From: Alistipes_A hominis
GTDB taxonomy: Bacteria; Bacteroidota; Bacteroidia; Bacteroidales; Rikenellaceae
Assembly (NCBI RefSeq): GCF_014288115.1
Contig: NZ_JACOOK010000001.1
Span: forward strand, 248,001 to 312,000
Length of the DNA: 64,000 nt
Direction of reading: 5' to 3'
Below are positions 15,053 through 24,242 of this stretch, in pieces (position 1 is the first letter of the stretch; each line of letters starts with the position of its first letter). A program made the position numbers and the translations under genes. The notes beneath the pieces are model-generated. The model made no database searches, was not told the DNA's origin, and was given only the letters and a program-made list of their open reading frames with translations.

Positions 15053-15953
15053 CGTTTTTTGGTTTCGTTCCTCCTCCCTTTTCCGCGGCATAAACCCCTC
15101 CCAGGATCAATACCGCTCCTGCCAGCGCCACGACCGTCACTGTTTCGTGCAGAACGAGCGCCGAACTAGCAAGCGCGACCAAAGGTACGAAATAAATGTA
15201 ATTATTGGTACGCACCGTACCGAGACGTTTGACGGCCATGTTCCAGATTACAAAGCAGAACAACGAAGCGACCAGCCCCAGGAACAGCAGGTTTCCCCAC
15301 ACCGCGGGTCGCAGCAACAGTTCCGCATCGAGTCGCAGCGGCGTGAAAAAAAACACCGGCAACAAAGTCGCCAGACCGTAAAAAAACACTTTGCGGGTAA
15401 TTTCCAACGTCGTATAACGCCGGTCTATTTTTTTCAATACGATGTTGTAAAACGCCCACATCAACGCGGCCGTCAGCGTCAGCAGGTCGCCCCACGGGCG
15501 AATCTGCAAGATAAAATTGCCATTGTAAACCACCAGCGCCACTCCGGCCAACGCCACCAACATCCCCAGCACGACCGGCCGGCCGAACGGTTCCGTCCGC
15601 CGGAAGAACAGACGGGACAACAGAACGGTCATGATCGGGGAAGTCGTCAGCAACAACGCGACATTCGACACCAGCGTGATCTGTAGCGCCATGTTCTCGG
15701 TCAGAAAATACATCGATCCGCCGGTAATCCCCGCCGCGGCGAACATCAGTTCGTCTTTGAACCGCACCGGGCGTTCGTTTCGCGGACAGACCGTCCTCAA
15801 AACCGCGTAAGCGATCAGAAAGCGCAGGAACATGATCGCAGCGGGAGACAATCCTTCGGTCAACAACACCTTCGTCGAAACGAATGTCGTACCCCAGATC
15901 ACGACCGCCGCGATGGCCAGCCCATGATAAAATCCCGCGCCGCGTTCCCGCAT
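15036..15953 (-). CDS. EamA/DMT-superfamily transporter
   Basis: 305 aa with about ten hydrophobic helices arranged as two EamA repeats, the first opening AAVVIWGTTFVSTKVLL and the second after ALMWAFYNIVLKKI. The family exports small metabolites or amino acids; the substrate is not readable. It heads the EamA, GNAT, DUF2148, M24 operon, and its stop overlaps the GNAT start. A TACTTTTG box lies 27 bp upstream. A second EamA protein occurs at 22993-23967 but the two differ in sequence. Confidence 0.88.
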   Translation of the reverse strand: MRERGAGFYHGLAIAAVVIWGTTFVSTKVLLTEGLSPAAIMFLRFLIAYAVLRTVCPRNERPVRFKDELMFAAAGITGGSMYFLTENMALQITLVSNVALLLTTSPIMTVLLSRLFFRRTEPFGRPVVLGMLVALAGVALVVYNGNFILQIRPWGDLLTLTAALMWAFYNIVLKKIDRRYTTLEITRKVFFYGLATLLPVFFFTPLRLDAELLLRPAVWGNLLFLGLVASLFCFVIWNMAVKRLGTVRTNNYIYFVPLVALASSALVLHETVTVVALAGAVLILGGVYAAEKGGGTKPKNDAYDE

Positions 15954-15979
15954 ACTCCTTCCGGATTGATTTTGCGGGA

Positions 15980-15987
15980 CAAAAGTA
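15980..15987 (-). promoter_or_regulatory. -7 promoter box of the EamA/GNAT/DUF2148/M24 operon
   Basis: Minus strand TACTTTTG, an exact TAnnTTTG match 27 bp before the ATG. A clear -33 TTTG is not evident. Confidence 0.45.
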
Positions 15988-16075
15988 CCAAAAAATCCGA
16001 TGCGTTTTTAGAATCGGATTAAATTTCACCGTTCCGCAACCGCTCCCGCCGATCGTTCGGCGGCGACCGCCGGCG

Positions 16076-18538
16076 TCAGTCGAAGAAAATCCCGCTGAGC
16101 GAAGCGTTCGTCCCGCGCACCTGATCGACCCGCAACCGCACCGGACGGTCGAGTTGCAGGATCACGTAACGCCCCTCGCCGTAATTTTCCACGAACCGAA
16201 CGGGCATCAGCAACCGCTTGTCTTTCAAATCGAAAACCTCGATAGCCGAGCGCCTCCCTTCTCGTTCCCAATCGACGAAATAGAGCGCCACGCGGTAAGG
16301 ACAATTCCGGTTGTTATATAAGTCGAACGTCATCGTCTGATTGCACGGAAGCGGATCGAGCGTCACGGCGGCCCCGAGCCGGCGGAACGGATCGCCGCTG
16401 CGGTCGGACGCCAGCGCCCGCGGATCGTCGGTCTCCGACGCGATCAGGCGGGCGCCGATCTTGGCGGATACGACCGAATCGGTAAAATCGGGCAGGTTGA
16501 CGCGATCGTTCCCCGCCCCGTCGTAACTGCACAGGATATACCCCCGGCTACCGTACTTTCCCTTCCAGTCGCCGCGCGTCAGCGAATCTTGTACGACGGG
16601 TTGCGAGCAGGCGTACGAAAACGCTTCCTGCGGAACAGGCTGCAACGCGCCGTCGTATTCGACCCGCAGCCGGTAATCCCCGGCGACTATCCCTTCGTAA
16701 TAGACGAAATCATCGTCCTGACGCGCGGCAGGCGGCATCTCTTTCCCATCGAACGAGACCCGCCGGACGACGCGGCCCGTTTTCGGAATACCGACGGCTG
16801 CGACCGTCCCGTCGGGAACCGTAATACGCCCCTTACCGGTCTTTATATCGAAAGCCACTCGGATCGTTCCGTGCAGCGTCGGGACGCAGCCTTCGACCGA
16901 AGCGACCCGCTCCGACAAATGCGGGGCGATCAAAAATCGCCCGAATCCCGGCAGAACCGGTTTCACACCGAGGATCTCTTCGGTCAACCACTTGGTCACT
17001 CCGGCGCTCCACGGATGCGTGAAACTCGTGTAACCGCACTGATTATTGACCGGAGCGCCGTTCGGGGCGAGCGCATCGTTCCACGACGGTCGATAAACCT
17101 CGAAAAAAGTCGTTCCGCCGTAACGCAACTGTCCTCCCCAGCAATCGTCGATCGTAGTCAACGCTTCGGGATAACGTCCCATCCGCGCCATAGCCTGGAT
17201 CACGAAATACTGATTGAACGGCGAATACGACAACCGCTGCTGACGATCCGTAAAAGCCGTCCGCCACAATCCCTGTCGTTCGCCGGAGTTCGTAAAACCG
17301 GCATTCACGGCGTCCGAAGCCGCAAAAATACCGAACGAGTCGTACCAACCGCCCGCATCGCGCAACTCCCGGCTCTTTTCGTCGACATAAGCGCGGTACT
17401 TCGCCGCCAGGTCGGAACGGCCGCAGGCATCCATCGCCGCGGCGAACTCGTTCCATGCCCGGATCGACAACATCTTATAAGTATTCTGCGATTCGTCGCA
17501 ATTCGGGTTCTCGAACCCGGCGCCGAGCCGTTCGTCCCAACCGTGAAACTGCAGGTCGGGATTCGTCCCGTAGTGGGCATAAGCGACATCCAGCTTTTTG
17601 CAGGCGTTGTCGGTCAGGCTGTCGAGCGTCTGCCTGTCGCCCGTATAATTATAGTAATCGATCAGGCTCAACACCCAGTAAAGCGAATAACCGGCGATGC
17701 CGTTGAACTGCGTCGAGGTATAATACAAGTTCTGTTTCACGAAGTCGTAATTGCCGAACGCCACCATCGAAGCGGCCTGCGACGGATGGGCGTCGCCGGT
17801 CCACGAATGACGGTCGCTGCGCTCCATCAGGATCGCCCCGAAATACTCTTTCAGCAGGTTCAGCTTGACGGTATAGGCGCCCGTGTACCAGATCCGGGTC
17901 AGCGTCGGATCGCTACAACGGAAACTGCCTTCGTAATTGGCAGGCTTGGTCTGGCAAACCAATCGGACGGCGGAAATCGTGGCCGGGCGGCGGAGCGACC
18001 GGACGTGAATCCAACCGTAGCGCACCCCTTCGTAAAGTTCCGTATTCAGTTCCAGCCGGTAAGTATTGCCGTAACGCACCGGTACGGCCGTCTTGTGCGG
18101 ATGCTGCGCGCCGGCATTCAATACGGCCGGTTCGGTATATTCGCTGATGCTCATTTCGACCTCCCCGTCCAGGTCGTCCGAATCGAACTCCAGCCAGCCG
18201 GCGCTGACCCGGCCGAAGTCGAACATCAGGTCGCACGGGCCGTCGACCCGGATCGCCGCCGTCTTTTTCCCGATCCGTTTCACGTTCTCCGGCCGGTCGA
18301 TCCCGACCGAAACGGGAGTGAGCAGATAGGATTCGAGACCGTCGGAAGCACGGGGGTTCGTCCAGCGGTAAGCAACCAGCGGATCGGGCGACTCAGGCAC
18401 CGGTTTCCCGGACAAAACGCCGCTCACGGGCGGATACAGGCCGGTTATCTTTTGTTCGGTGGAAAACGGGACATTCCGGCCCGCGACGGTCGAGGCGAAA
18501 AATATCGCCGTGAAAATAAAAAAAGCGGATAATCTCAT
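16076..18538 (-). CDS. Secreted GH78-like alpha-L-rhamnosidase family protein
   Basis: 820 aa with a signal peptide (LSAFFIFTAIFFASTVAG). Order of parts: N-terminal beta-sandwich (about 60-200) with LMFDFGRVSAGWLEF and YRLELNTELYEGVRYGWIHV, an (alpha/alpha)6 barrel (about 215-560) with MERSDRHSWTGDAHPSQAA, NYTGDRQTLDSL, FHGWDERLGAGFEN and FTHPWSAGVTKWL, then C-terminal beta domains. This is the layout of GH78 rhamnosidases, which remove terminal alpha-rhamnose from plant or bacterial glycans in the periplasm or at the surface. The Asp/Glu-rich SDRHSWTGDAH segment is where the general acid is expected; I did not prove it. A consensus promoter lies just upstream. No SusC/D pair flanks it. Confidence 0.85.
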   Translation of the reverse strand: MRLSAFFIFTAIFFASTVAGRNVPFSTEQKITGLYPPVSGVLSGKPVPESPDPLVAYRWTNPRASDGLESYLLTPVSVGIDRPENVKRIGKKTAAIRVDGPCDLMFDFGRVSAGWLEFDSDDLDGEVEMSISEYTEPAVLNAGAQHPHKTAVPVRYGNTYRLELNTELYEGVRYGWIHVRSLRRPATISAVRLVCQTKPANYEGSFRCSDPTLTRIWYTGAYTVKLNLLKEYFGAILMERSDRHSWTGDAHPSQAASMVAFGNYDFVKQNLYYTSTQFNGIAGYSLYWVLSLIDYYNYTGDRQTLDSLTDNACKKLDVAYAHYGTNPDLQFHGWDERLGAGFENPNCDESQNTYKMLSIRAWNEFAAAMDACGRSDLAAKYRAYVDEKSRELRDAGGWYDSFGIFAASDAVNAGFTNSGERQGLWRTAFTDRQQRLSYSPFNQYFVIQAMARMGRYPEALTTIDDCWGGQLRYGGTTFFEVYRPSWNDALAPNGAPVNNQCGYTSFTHPWSAGVTKWLTEEILGVKPVLPGFGRFLIAPHLSERVASVEGCVPTLHGTIRVAFDIKTGKGRITVPDGTVAAVGIPKTGRVVRRVSFDGKEMPPAARQDDDFVYYEGIVAGDYRLRVEYDGALQPVPQEAFSYACSQPVVQDSLTRGDWKGKYGSRGYILCSYDGAGNDRVNLPDFTDSVVSAKIGARLIASETDDPRALASDRSGDPFRRLGAAVTLDPLPCNQTMTFDLYNNRNCPYRVALYFVDWEREGRRSAIEVFDLKDKRLLMPVRFVENYGEGRYVILQLDRPVRLRVDQVRGTNASLSGIFFD

Positions 18539-18567
18539 GATCGGGTTAATTTTTTAGGCATACGATA

Positions 18568-18598
18568 CAAATATAAGAATCAACGGGTAATTCGCAAA
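18568..18598 (-). promoter_or_regulatory. Promoter of the GH78-like gene
   Basis: Minus strand: TTTG, exactly 19 bp, TATATTTG; a full consensus match about 30 bp before the ATG at 18538. Confidence 0.75.
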
Positions 18599-18795
18599 AC
18601 GCGTCCCGAAACCCGCGGCGCAGAGGGCTCCGAATCCGAACGGGCGGCCCCGCTTGGTATAATTCTTGCCTTATTCGGGGATATCGCGGGGAAACTTCGT
18701 CCGTGGAACGGCAGAGACGTTCTCTGAAAACAACGTTATCAATCCGATTAAAAATTCACTTTCCAACATTTTATAAAATACTAAATTTTAACGTT

Positions 18796-20235
18796 ATGAA
18801 CAATTCGAACAAACAACGGGCCGACATCGAAACTCCGGTCTACGGCTCCCAGAAAATGAGAACGTCAGCTCCTACGGAAAAGATTCCGATGCAACCCACC
18901 GCTCCTGAAATCGCCTACCAGATGGTGAAGGATGAAACGTTCCCGCAGACGCAGCCGCGACTGAACCTCGCCACATTCGTAACGACCTACATGGACGATT
19001 ACGCCACCAAGTTGATGAACGAATCGATCGACGTGAACTACATCGACGAAACGGAATATCCGCGCGTAGCCGTCATGGCCGCCCGTTGCGTCAACATCAT
19101 GGCCAACCTGTGGAATTCGCCCGAACAGGCGCAGTGGAAAGCCGGCGCGCTGGCGATCGGCTCGTCCGAAGCCTGTATGCTGGGCGGCGTAGCCGCATGG
19201 CTGCGCTGGCGTGCGAAACGCAAAGCGCAGGGCAAACCGTACGACAAACCGAACTTCGTCATTTCGACCGGTTTCCAGGTCGTATGGGAAAAATTCGGTC
19301 AGTTGTGGCAAATCGAAATGCGTACCGTGCCCCTGAGCCTGGAAAAAACGACGCTCGATCCGAAAGACGCGCTGGCCATGTGCGATGAAAATACGATCTG
19401 CATAGTTCCCATCCAGGGCGTGACTTGGACCGGCCTGAACGACGACGTCGAAGCGCTGGACAAAGCCCTGGACGAATACAACGCCAAAACCGGATACGAT
19501 ATTCCGATCCACGTGGACGCCGCCACCGGCGGTTACATCCTACCGTTCCTCGAACCCGAGAAAAAATGGGACTTCCGCCTGAAATGGGTGCTGTCGATCA
19601 GTACCTCAGGACATAAGTTCGGTCTGGTTTATCCGGGCCTGGGCTGGGTCGTATGGAAAGACAAAAAATACCTGCCCGACGAAATGGCATTCAGCGTGAA
19701 CTACCTGGGAGCCAACATCACGCAGGTCGGCCTGAACTTCTCGCGCCCGGCGGCACAGATCCTCGGACAATACTATCAGTTCATCCGTCTGGGTTTCGAA
19801 GGCTACAAAGAGGTACAGACCAACAGCATGGAGATCGCCCGCTATGCACACGAGCAAATCGGCAAGATGAAACCGTTCGTCAATTACAGCAACGACGTGG
19901 TGAACCCGCTGTTCATCTGGTACATGAAACCGGAATATGCGAAAACGGCCAAATGGACGCTCTACGACCTGCAGGCGGCCCTGCAGCAGAGCGGCTGGAT
20001 GGTTCCGGCCTATACCCTGCCCGAAAAGCTGGATAATTACGTGGTCATGCGCATCGTCTTCCGCCAGGGTATGAGCCGCGACATGACCGATATGCTGCTG
20101 ACGGACATGCAGAATGCGATCAACGAGTTCGAAAAGCTGGAATACCCGACGCAGACGCGCATCGCGCAGGACAAAAATCAGAAAGTAGTCGGTAAAGTCT
20201 TCACGCACACGCACGTCAAAACGGCGAAGAAATAG
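18796..20235 (+). CDS. gadB: Glutamate decarboxylase
   Basis: 479 aa from the ATG at 18796; the frame is open back to 18703 but the extra 31 residues do not resemble the family and the true start is preceded by an A/T-rich leader. PLP-dependent decarboxylase with IGSSEACMLGG, HVDAATGGYILPF, and SISTSGHKFGLVYPGLGW, where Lys of SGHK binds PLP. It converts glutamate to GABA and CO2, consuming a cytoplasmic proton. The C-terminus KVFTHTHVKTAKK contains His residues in the place where the E. coli enzyme has a pH-responsive plug; that comparison is inference. It is followed by gadC and glsA, forming an acid-resistance unit. Confidence 0.95.
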   Translation: MNNSNKQRADIETPVYGSQKMRTSAPTEKIPMQPTAPEIAYQMVKDETFPQTQPRLNLATFVTTYMDDYATKLMNESIDVNYIDETEYPRVAVMAARCVNIMANLWNSPEQAQWKAGALAIGSSEACMLGGVAAWLRWRAKRKAQGKPYDKPNFVISTGFQVVWEKFGQLWQIEMRTVPLSLEKTTLDPKDALAMCDENTICIVPIQGVTWTGLNDDVEALDKALDEYNAKTGYDIPIHVDAATGGYILPFLEPEKKWDFRLKWVLSISTSGHKFGLVYPGLGWVVWKDKKYLPDEMAFSVNYLGANITQVGLNFSRPAAQILGQYYQFIRLGFEGYKEVQTNSMEIARYAHEQIGKMKPFVNYSNDVVNPLFIWYMKPEYAKTAKWTLYDLQAALQQSGWMVPAYTLPEKLDNYVVMRIVFRQGMSRDMTDMLLTDMQNAINEFEKLEYPTQTRIAQDKNQKVVGKVFTHTHVKTAKK

Positions 20236-20256
20236 CTTACTCTTATGCAAACGGCT

Positions 20257-20290
20257 GGTTATCCGCAACATGAATATATAGCGGATAACC
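20257..20290 (+). repeat. Inverted repeat hairpin in the gadB-gadC gap
   Basis: GGTTATCCGC, 14-base loop, GCGGATAACC, a perfect 10-bp stem without a following T run, 22 bp after the gadB stop. It may protect or process the mRNA and set unequal expression of gadB and gadC. Confidence 0.6.
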
Positions 20291-20341
20291 GCCGGTTGTT
20301 AATGACACCACAGTTAACAAGCAATTTAATCGTATGATCGT

Positions 20342-21928
20342 ATGGCAACAACAAAAAGTACAGGGTTCAAATTGAGTGTAATGACACTTGCAATTATGAA
20401 CATTACGGCCGTCGTAAGTCTCCGGGGGCTCCCTTCGGAAGCGGTTTACGGGCCATCTTCAGCATTTTATTACCTGTTCGCGGCGATCGTTTTCCTGATC
20501 CCGACCGCGCTGGTCGCAGCCGAGCTGGCGGCGATGTTCGCCGACAAACAGGGCGGTGTGTTCCGCTGGGTCGGCGAAGCGATGGGCGCCCGCACGGGTT
20601 TCCTGGCCATCTGGCTGCAATGGATCGAAAGTACGATCTGGTATCCGACCGTGCTGACCTTCGGAGCCGTCTCGATCGCCTTTATCGGCATGGACCCGCA
20701 TCACGACATGATGCTGGCGTCGAACAAAGTTTTCACACTGATCGTCGTACTGGTCATCTACTGGGCCGCCACGGCCATCGCCCTGAAAGGGCTGACGTGG
20801 GTCGGCAAGATTTCGAAAATCGGCGGTATGATCGGGACGATTATCCCGGCCGGCCTGCTGATCGTCCTCGGGATCATCTACCTCAGTACCGGCGGACATA
20901 ATAACATGGACATGAGCCAGGGATTCTTCCCCGACCTGACCAAATTCGACAACCTGGTGCTGGCTTCGGGTATCTTCCTGTTCTACGCCGGTATGGAGAT
21001 GATGGGTATCCATGTGATGGACGTGAAAAATCCGAGCAAGAACTACCCCAAGGCTATCTTCATCGGGTCGCTGATTACGGTGCTGATCTTCGTACTGGGT
21101 ACCTTCTCGCTGGGCTTTATCATCCCGGCCAAAGACATCAACCTGACGCAGAGTCTGCTGATCGGATTCGACAACTATTTCCATTACCTGCATATGAGCT
21201 GGGCTTCCCCGATCATCGCCATCGCGCTGATGTTCGGCGTACTGGCCGGCGTGCTGACATGGGTCGCCGGCCCGTCGAAGGGTATCTTCACGGTAGGAAA
21301 GGCCGGGTATCTGCCGCCGTTCTTCCAAAAGGCCAACAAATCCGGCGTACAGCGCAACATCCTGCTCATCCAAGGATGCGTCGTTACGGTACTGAGCTTG
21401 CTGTTCGTGGTCATGCCCTCCGTGCAGTCTTTCTATCAGATCCTGTCGCAGTTGACCGTGTTGCTGTATCTGATCATGTACCTGCTGATGTTCAGCTCGG
21501 CCATCGTACTGCGTTACAAAATGCCGAAACAGCAACGCCCGTTCCGGATCGGAAAAGGCAACGGCCTGATCTGGTTCATCGCCGGACTCGGCTTCTGCGG
21601 CGCCCTGCTGGCCTTCATTCTCAGCTTTATCCCGCCCAGCCAGATTTCGACGGGCAGCAACACGGTATGGTTCTCCGTACTGATTATCGGCTGTATCATC
21701 GTAGTCGGCGCCCCGTTCATCATCTACGCTTCGCGTAAACCGTCCTGGCAGGATCCCGAAGCGGCCAAAGAATTTCAGCCGTTCTCCTGGGAAAAACAAC
21801 CGCAGCCGGCTGCCGCAACCGCACAACCGGCCGTAACGCCGACTGCGACGGGAACCGCCGCCGACGCTTCGAACGCAGGCGCGACGACCGGCTCGGCGAC
21901 GGACCATAACGAACCGACTAAAAATTAA
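20342..21928 (+). CDS. gadC: Glutamate/GABA antiporter of the APC superfamily
   Basis: 528 aa with about 12 transmembrane helices. Near the N-terminus TLAIMNITAVVSLRGLPSEA matches the GadC branch of amino-acid antiporters, followed by QWIESTIWYPTVLTFGA. Glu enters and GABA leaves across the inner membrane, so each cycle removes one proton with gadB. The C-terminal tail (about 470-528) is long and low in complexity, rich in Ala, Thr, Pro and Asn (AGATTGSATDHNEPTKN); in E. coli a C-plug closes the path at neutral pH, and whether this tail does so is unknown. It lies between gadB and glsA, with 6 bp to the latter. Confidence 0.93.
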   Translation: MATTKSTGFKLSVMTLAIMNITAVVSLRGLPSEAVYGPSSAFYYLFAAIVFLIPTALVAAELAAMFADKQGGVFRWVGEAMGARTGFLAIWLQWIESTIWYPTVLTFGAVSIAFIGMDPHHDMMLASNKVFTLIVVLVIYWAATAIALKGLTWVGKISKIGGMIGTIIPAGLLIVLGIIYLSTGGHNNMDMSQGFFPDLTKFDNLVLASGIFLFYAGMEMMGIHVMDVKNPSKNYPKAIFIGSLITVLIFVLGTFSLGFIIPAKDINLTQSLLIGFDNYFHYLHMSWASPIIAIALMFGVLAGVLTWVAGPSKGIFTVGKAGYLPPFFQKANKSGVQRNILLIQGCVVTVLSLLFVVMPSVQSFYQILSQLTVLLYLIMYLLMFSSAIVLRYKMPKQQRPFRIGKGNGLIWFIAGLGFCGALLAFILSFIPPSQISTGSNTVWFSVLIIGCIIVVGAPFIIYASRKPSWQDPEAAKEFQPFSWEKQPQPAAATAQPAVTPTATGTAADASNAGATTGSATDHNEPTKN

Positions 21929-21934
21929 ACGACT

Positions 21935-22873
21935 ATGCAAAAATTCGATACGAAACAACTGAACGACGTCGTCAACGAAGCCTACGAAAAAATCAAGGGC
22001 GACGACGGCGGCAACAACGCCGACTACATTCCGTTCCTGGCCAAGGTACCTTCGAAACTGTTCGGCATATCGGTCTGCCTCCCCGACGGAGAGATCGTCG
22101 AGGCGGGCGACACGGATTACGTATTCGGGATCGAATCGGTCTCGAAAGTGCCTACCGCCATCCTGGCGATGCAGCAATACGGAGCCGACACGATCCTGCA
22201 AAAAATCGGGGCCGACGCGACCGGACTGCCGTTCAACTCGATCATGGCGATCCTACTCGAGAACGACCATCCCTCGACCCCGCTGGTCAATGCCGGAGCC
22301 ATCACGGCGTGCAGCATGGTCAAGCCCGTAGGCAATTCGGACGGCAAATGGAAATCGATCACCGATTTTCTGGCAGGACTCTGCGGCAGTCCGCTGGTAC
22401 TGCAGGACGAACTCTACAAATCGGAATCGGCGACCAATTTCAACAACCGATCGATCGCCTGGCTGCTGAAAAATTACAATCGGATTTACGACGATCCCGA
22501 TATGTCGCTGGATATCTACACCCGCCAGTGCTCGATGGGCGTGACCGCACGCCAACTGTCGATCTGCGGCGGCACGATCGCCAACCGCGGCGTCAACCCG
22601 GTCACCAAGAAGAAGGTCTTCGACGCCGAGCTGACTTCGAAGATCGTCGCGATGATCGCTTCGGTCGGATTCTACGAACACACCGGCGACTGGATCTTCA
22701 CCTCCGGCATTCCGGCCAAAACCGGCGTCGGCGGCGGAATCGTCGGCGTGCTGCCCGGAGTGATGGGCATCGCGGCCTTTTCGCCGAAACTCGACGGATC
22801 GGGTAACTCGGTACGGGCGCAAAACGCCATTAAGTACATCACCAACAAACTGGGATTAAACCTATTCGGTTAA
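21935..22873 (+). CDS. glsA: Glutaminase (serine-dependent, GlsA/YbaS type)
   Basis: 312 aa, the family's normal length. Seen: FGIESVSKVPTAILAMQ containing the catalytic Ser-x-x-Lys, NAGAITACSM, SATNFNNRSIAWLLKNY, YTRQCSMGVTARQLSICGG and FTSGIPAKTGVGGGIVGVLPG. It splits glutamine to glutamate and ammonia. Ammonia takes up a proton, and the glutamate feeds gadB, so the three genes form a glutamine-driven acid response that also makes GABA. It begins 6 bp after gadC and is followed by a long hairpin terminator. Confidence 0.95.
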   Translation: MQKFDTKQLNDVVNEAYEKIKGDDGGNNADYIPFLAKVPSKLFGISVCLPDGEIVEAGDTDYVFGIESVSKVPTAILAMQQYGADTILQKIGADATGLPFNSIMAILLENDHPSTPLVNAGAITACSMVKPVGNSDGKWKSITDFLAGLCGSPLVLQDELYKSESATNFNNRSIAWLLKNYNRIYDDPDMSLDIYTRQCSMGVTARQLSICGGTIANRGVNPVTKKKVFDAELTSKIVAMIASVGFYEHTGDWIFTSGIPAKTGVGGGIVGVLPGVMGIAAFSPKLDGSGNSVRAQNAIKYITNKLGLNLFG

Positions 22874-22892
22874 ATCCGGCACTTCAGTCACG

Positions 22893-22958
22893 AAAAGCGG
22901 CTCCGGATTCGGGAATGTTTTCCGCAATGAACATTCTCCTTTCCGGGACCGCTTTTTT
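22893..22958 (+). terminator. Long hairpin terminator after glsA
   Basis: Outer stem AAAAGCGG / CCGCTTTTTT, inner stems TCCGGA-like / TTCCGGGA and a perfect GAATGTT / AACATTC. The T run ends at 22956. It closes the gad operon and makes a start upstream of 22958 for the next gene unlikely. Confidence 0.75.
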
Positions 22959-22992
22959 CAAACGGCCCCCGGGCTGTCCCTACCCGCACGTT

Positions 22993-23967
22993 ATGACCGA
23001 CAAGCCGCATACGCACAAAGAACATGTAATCGCACACATGGCGCTGATTTTCGCCAACATTCTGCTGGGGATGAACTTCTCGTTCTTTATCTCCATCATC
23101 CGGCGCTACATGCCTTTCGAAACCCTTTTTTTCCTGCGGGTAGTCGTCTCGGCGGTCTGGTTCGTTCCGTGGGCCATTCTTTTCAAACGGTTCCGGATTC
23201 CGTTCCGCGACTTCATCTGGATTCTGATCCCGACGGTACTGGTGATTTACGGGCACGAATTCCTGATGCTGTGGGGCGCCAAATATACCAACCCGGTCGA
23301 CGCCTCCACGCTGGCCACGATGGCTCCGATCGTAACGCTCAGCGTATCGGCCCTGCTGATGCGCGAAAAGATCCACCGGGCGAAAATCATCGGGATCATC
23401 CTGGGCGTTGCCGGAAGCGCCGTGCTGATTCTCGGCAACGGCTGGCCGCAACAGAAGAGCGAAGAGATCGGCAACCTGCTGATCCTGATCAGCGTATTCG
23501 CCGCCGCGACCAACACGGTTTTCATCAAACCGGAACTGATGAAATTCGGCACGATGACCGTCACCGGATGGTACTACATCATCGGCGTGCTGATCGCCGC
23601 GCCGTTTTTCGGCAAAAAGCTGGTCGATTTCGATTTCAGCTCCCTGCCGGCCATCGGGGTCGCCGAAATCGCCTACATTCTGATCCTGGGAACCATGCTG
23701 CCGAACTACCTGCTCTACTACGGTACCGAAAAGCTTACCTCTGTGCATACGGGCCTGTACTCTTATCTGCAACCGGTGGCCGCGACCGTACTGGGCATCT
23801 ACCGCAACCAAGTGACGGTCGGTTACGACAACATCGTCGCCGCCGCGCTGATTTTCGTCGGCATCATCCTGGTGATGATCACCTACGCCCGGTACAAATT
23901 CCCGGTGCCGAAAGTCGGAACGCCGCCCGCAGCGCAGCAACCGCGCGGACAGAACGCCGGCAAATAG
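22993..23967 (+). CDS. EamA/DMT-superfamily transporter
   Basis: About 324 aa from the ATG at 22993; the longer frame from 22915 starts inside the glsA terminator. Ten hydrophobic helices in two EamA repeats (HMALIFANILLGMNFSFFIS; AEIAYILILGTMLPNYLLYY). The C-terminus is a short basic Pro/Ala tail. Substrate unknown. No consensus promoter is evident between the terminator and the start, so some read-through from the gad operon is possible. No signal of a partner gene. Confidence 0.85.
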   Translation: MTDKPHTHKEHVIAHMALIFANILLGMNFSFFISIIRRYMPFETLFFLRVVVSAVWFVPWAILFKRFRIPFRDFIWILIPTVLVIYGHEFLMLWGAKYTNPVDASTLATMAPIVTLSVSALLMREKIHRAKIIGIILGVAGSAVLILGNGWPQQKSEEIGNLLILISVFAAATNTVFIKPELMKFGTMTVTGWYYIIGVLIAAPFFGKKLVDFDFSSLPAIGVAEIAYILILGTMLPNYLLYYGTEKLTSVHTGLYSYLQPVAATVLGIYRNQVTVGYDNIVAAALIFVGIILVMITYARYKFPVPKVGTPPAAQQPRGQNAGK

Positions 23968-24020
23968 CGCCATCCCTCGAAATGAGGATACGCCGCCCCT
24001 TTTTTAACGCGGTTCAGGTA

Positions 24021-24051
24021 TTGCCGGAACAGGTACGGATCCCGATCTTTG
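24021..24051 (+). promoter_or_regulatory. Promoter-like site ahead of a candidate small RNA
   Basis: TATTG, 20 bp, GATCTTTG; one mismatch to the consensus at the first T of the -7 box. No gene starts downstream before the terminator at 24110. Confidence 0.35.
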
Positions 24052-24057
24052 TGTCAG

Positions 24058-24143
24058 GAATAATAAGAGTTCCAATCCCATTTTTGTAAGCCAACAAGTA
24101 AAGTGGAATGTCTCCGCAAAGTATTTTGCGGAGACGTTTTTTT
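24058..24143 (+). ncRNA. Candidate small RNA with intrinsic terminator
   Basis: Between convergent genes (23967 and 24243) a promoter-like site is followed by two structures: a TTCCA...TGGAA arm with an inner TTGT/ACAA, and a perfect terminator GTCTCCGCAAA / TTTGCGGAGAC followed by GTTTTTTT (24110-24143). The EamA stop lies 143 bp before the hairpin, which is far for its own terminator. Alternatively it is simply the 3' end of the EamA mRNA. No family recognised. Confidence 0.35.
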
Positions 24144-24242
24144 GGGTAGGCCCGCGAAGCGGATTCCGACAACGCCGCGAACGGTTTCGGTTCTTTTCCG
24201 GCCCGGGCATCCGGGATCGGGGCAATCATGACGGACGGGATA

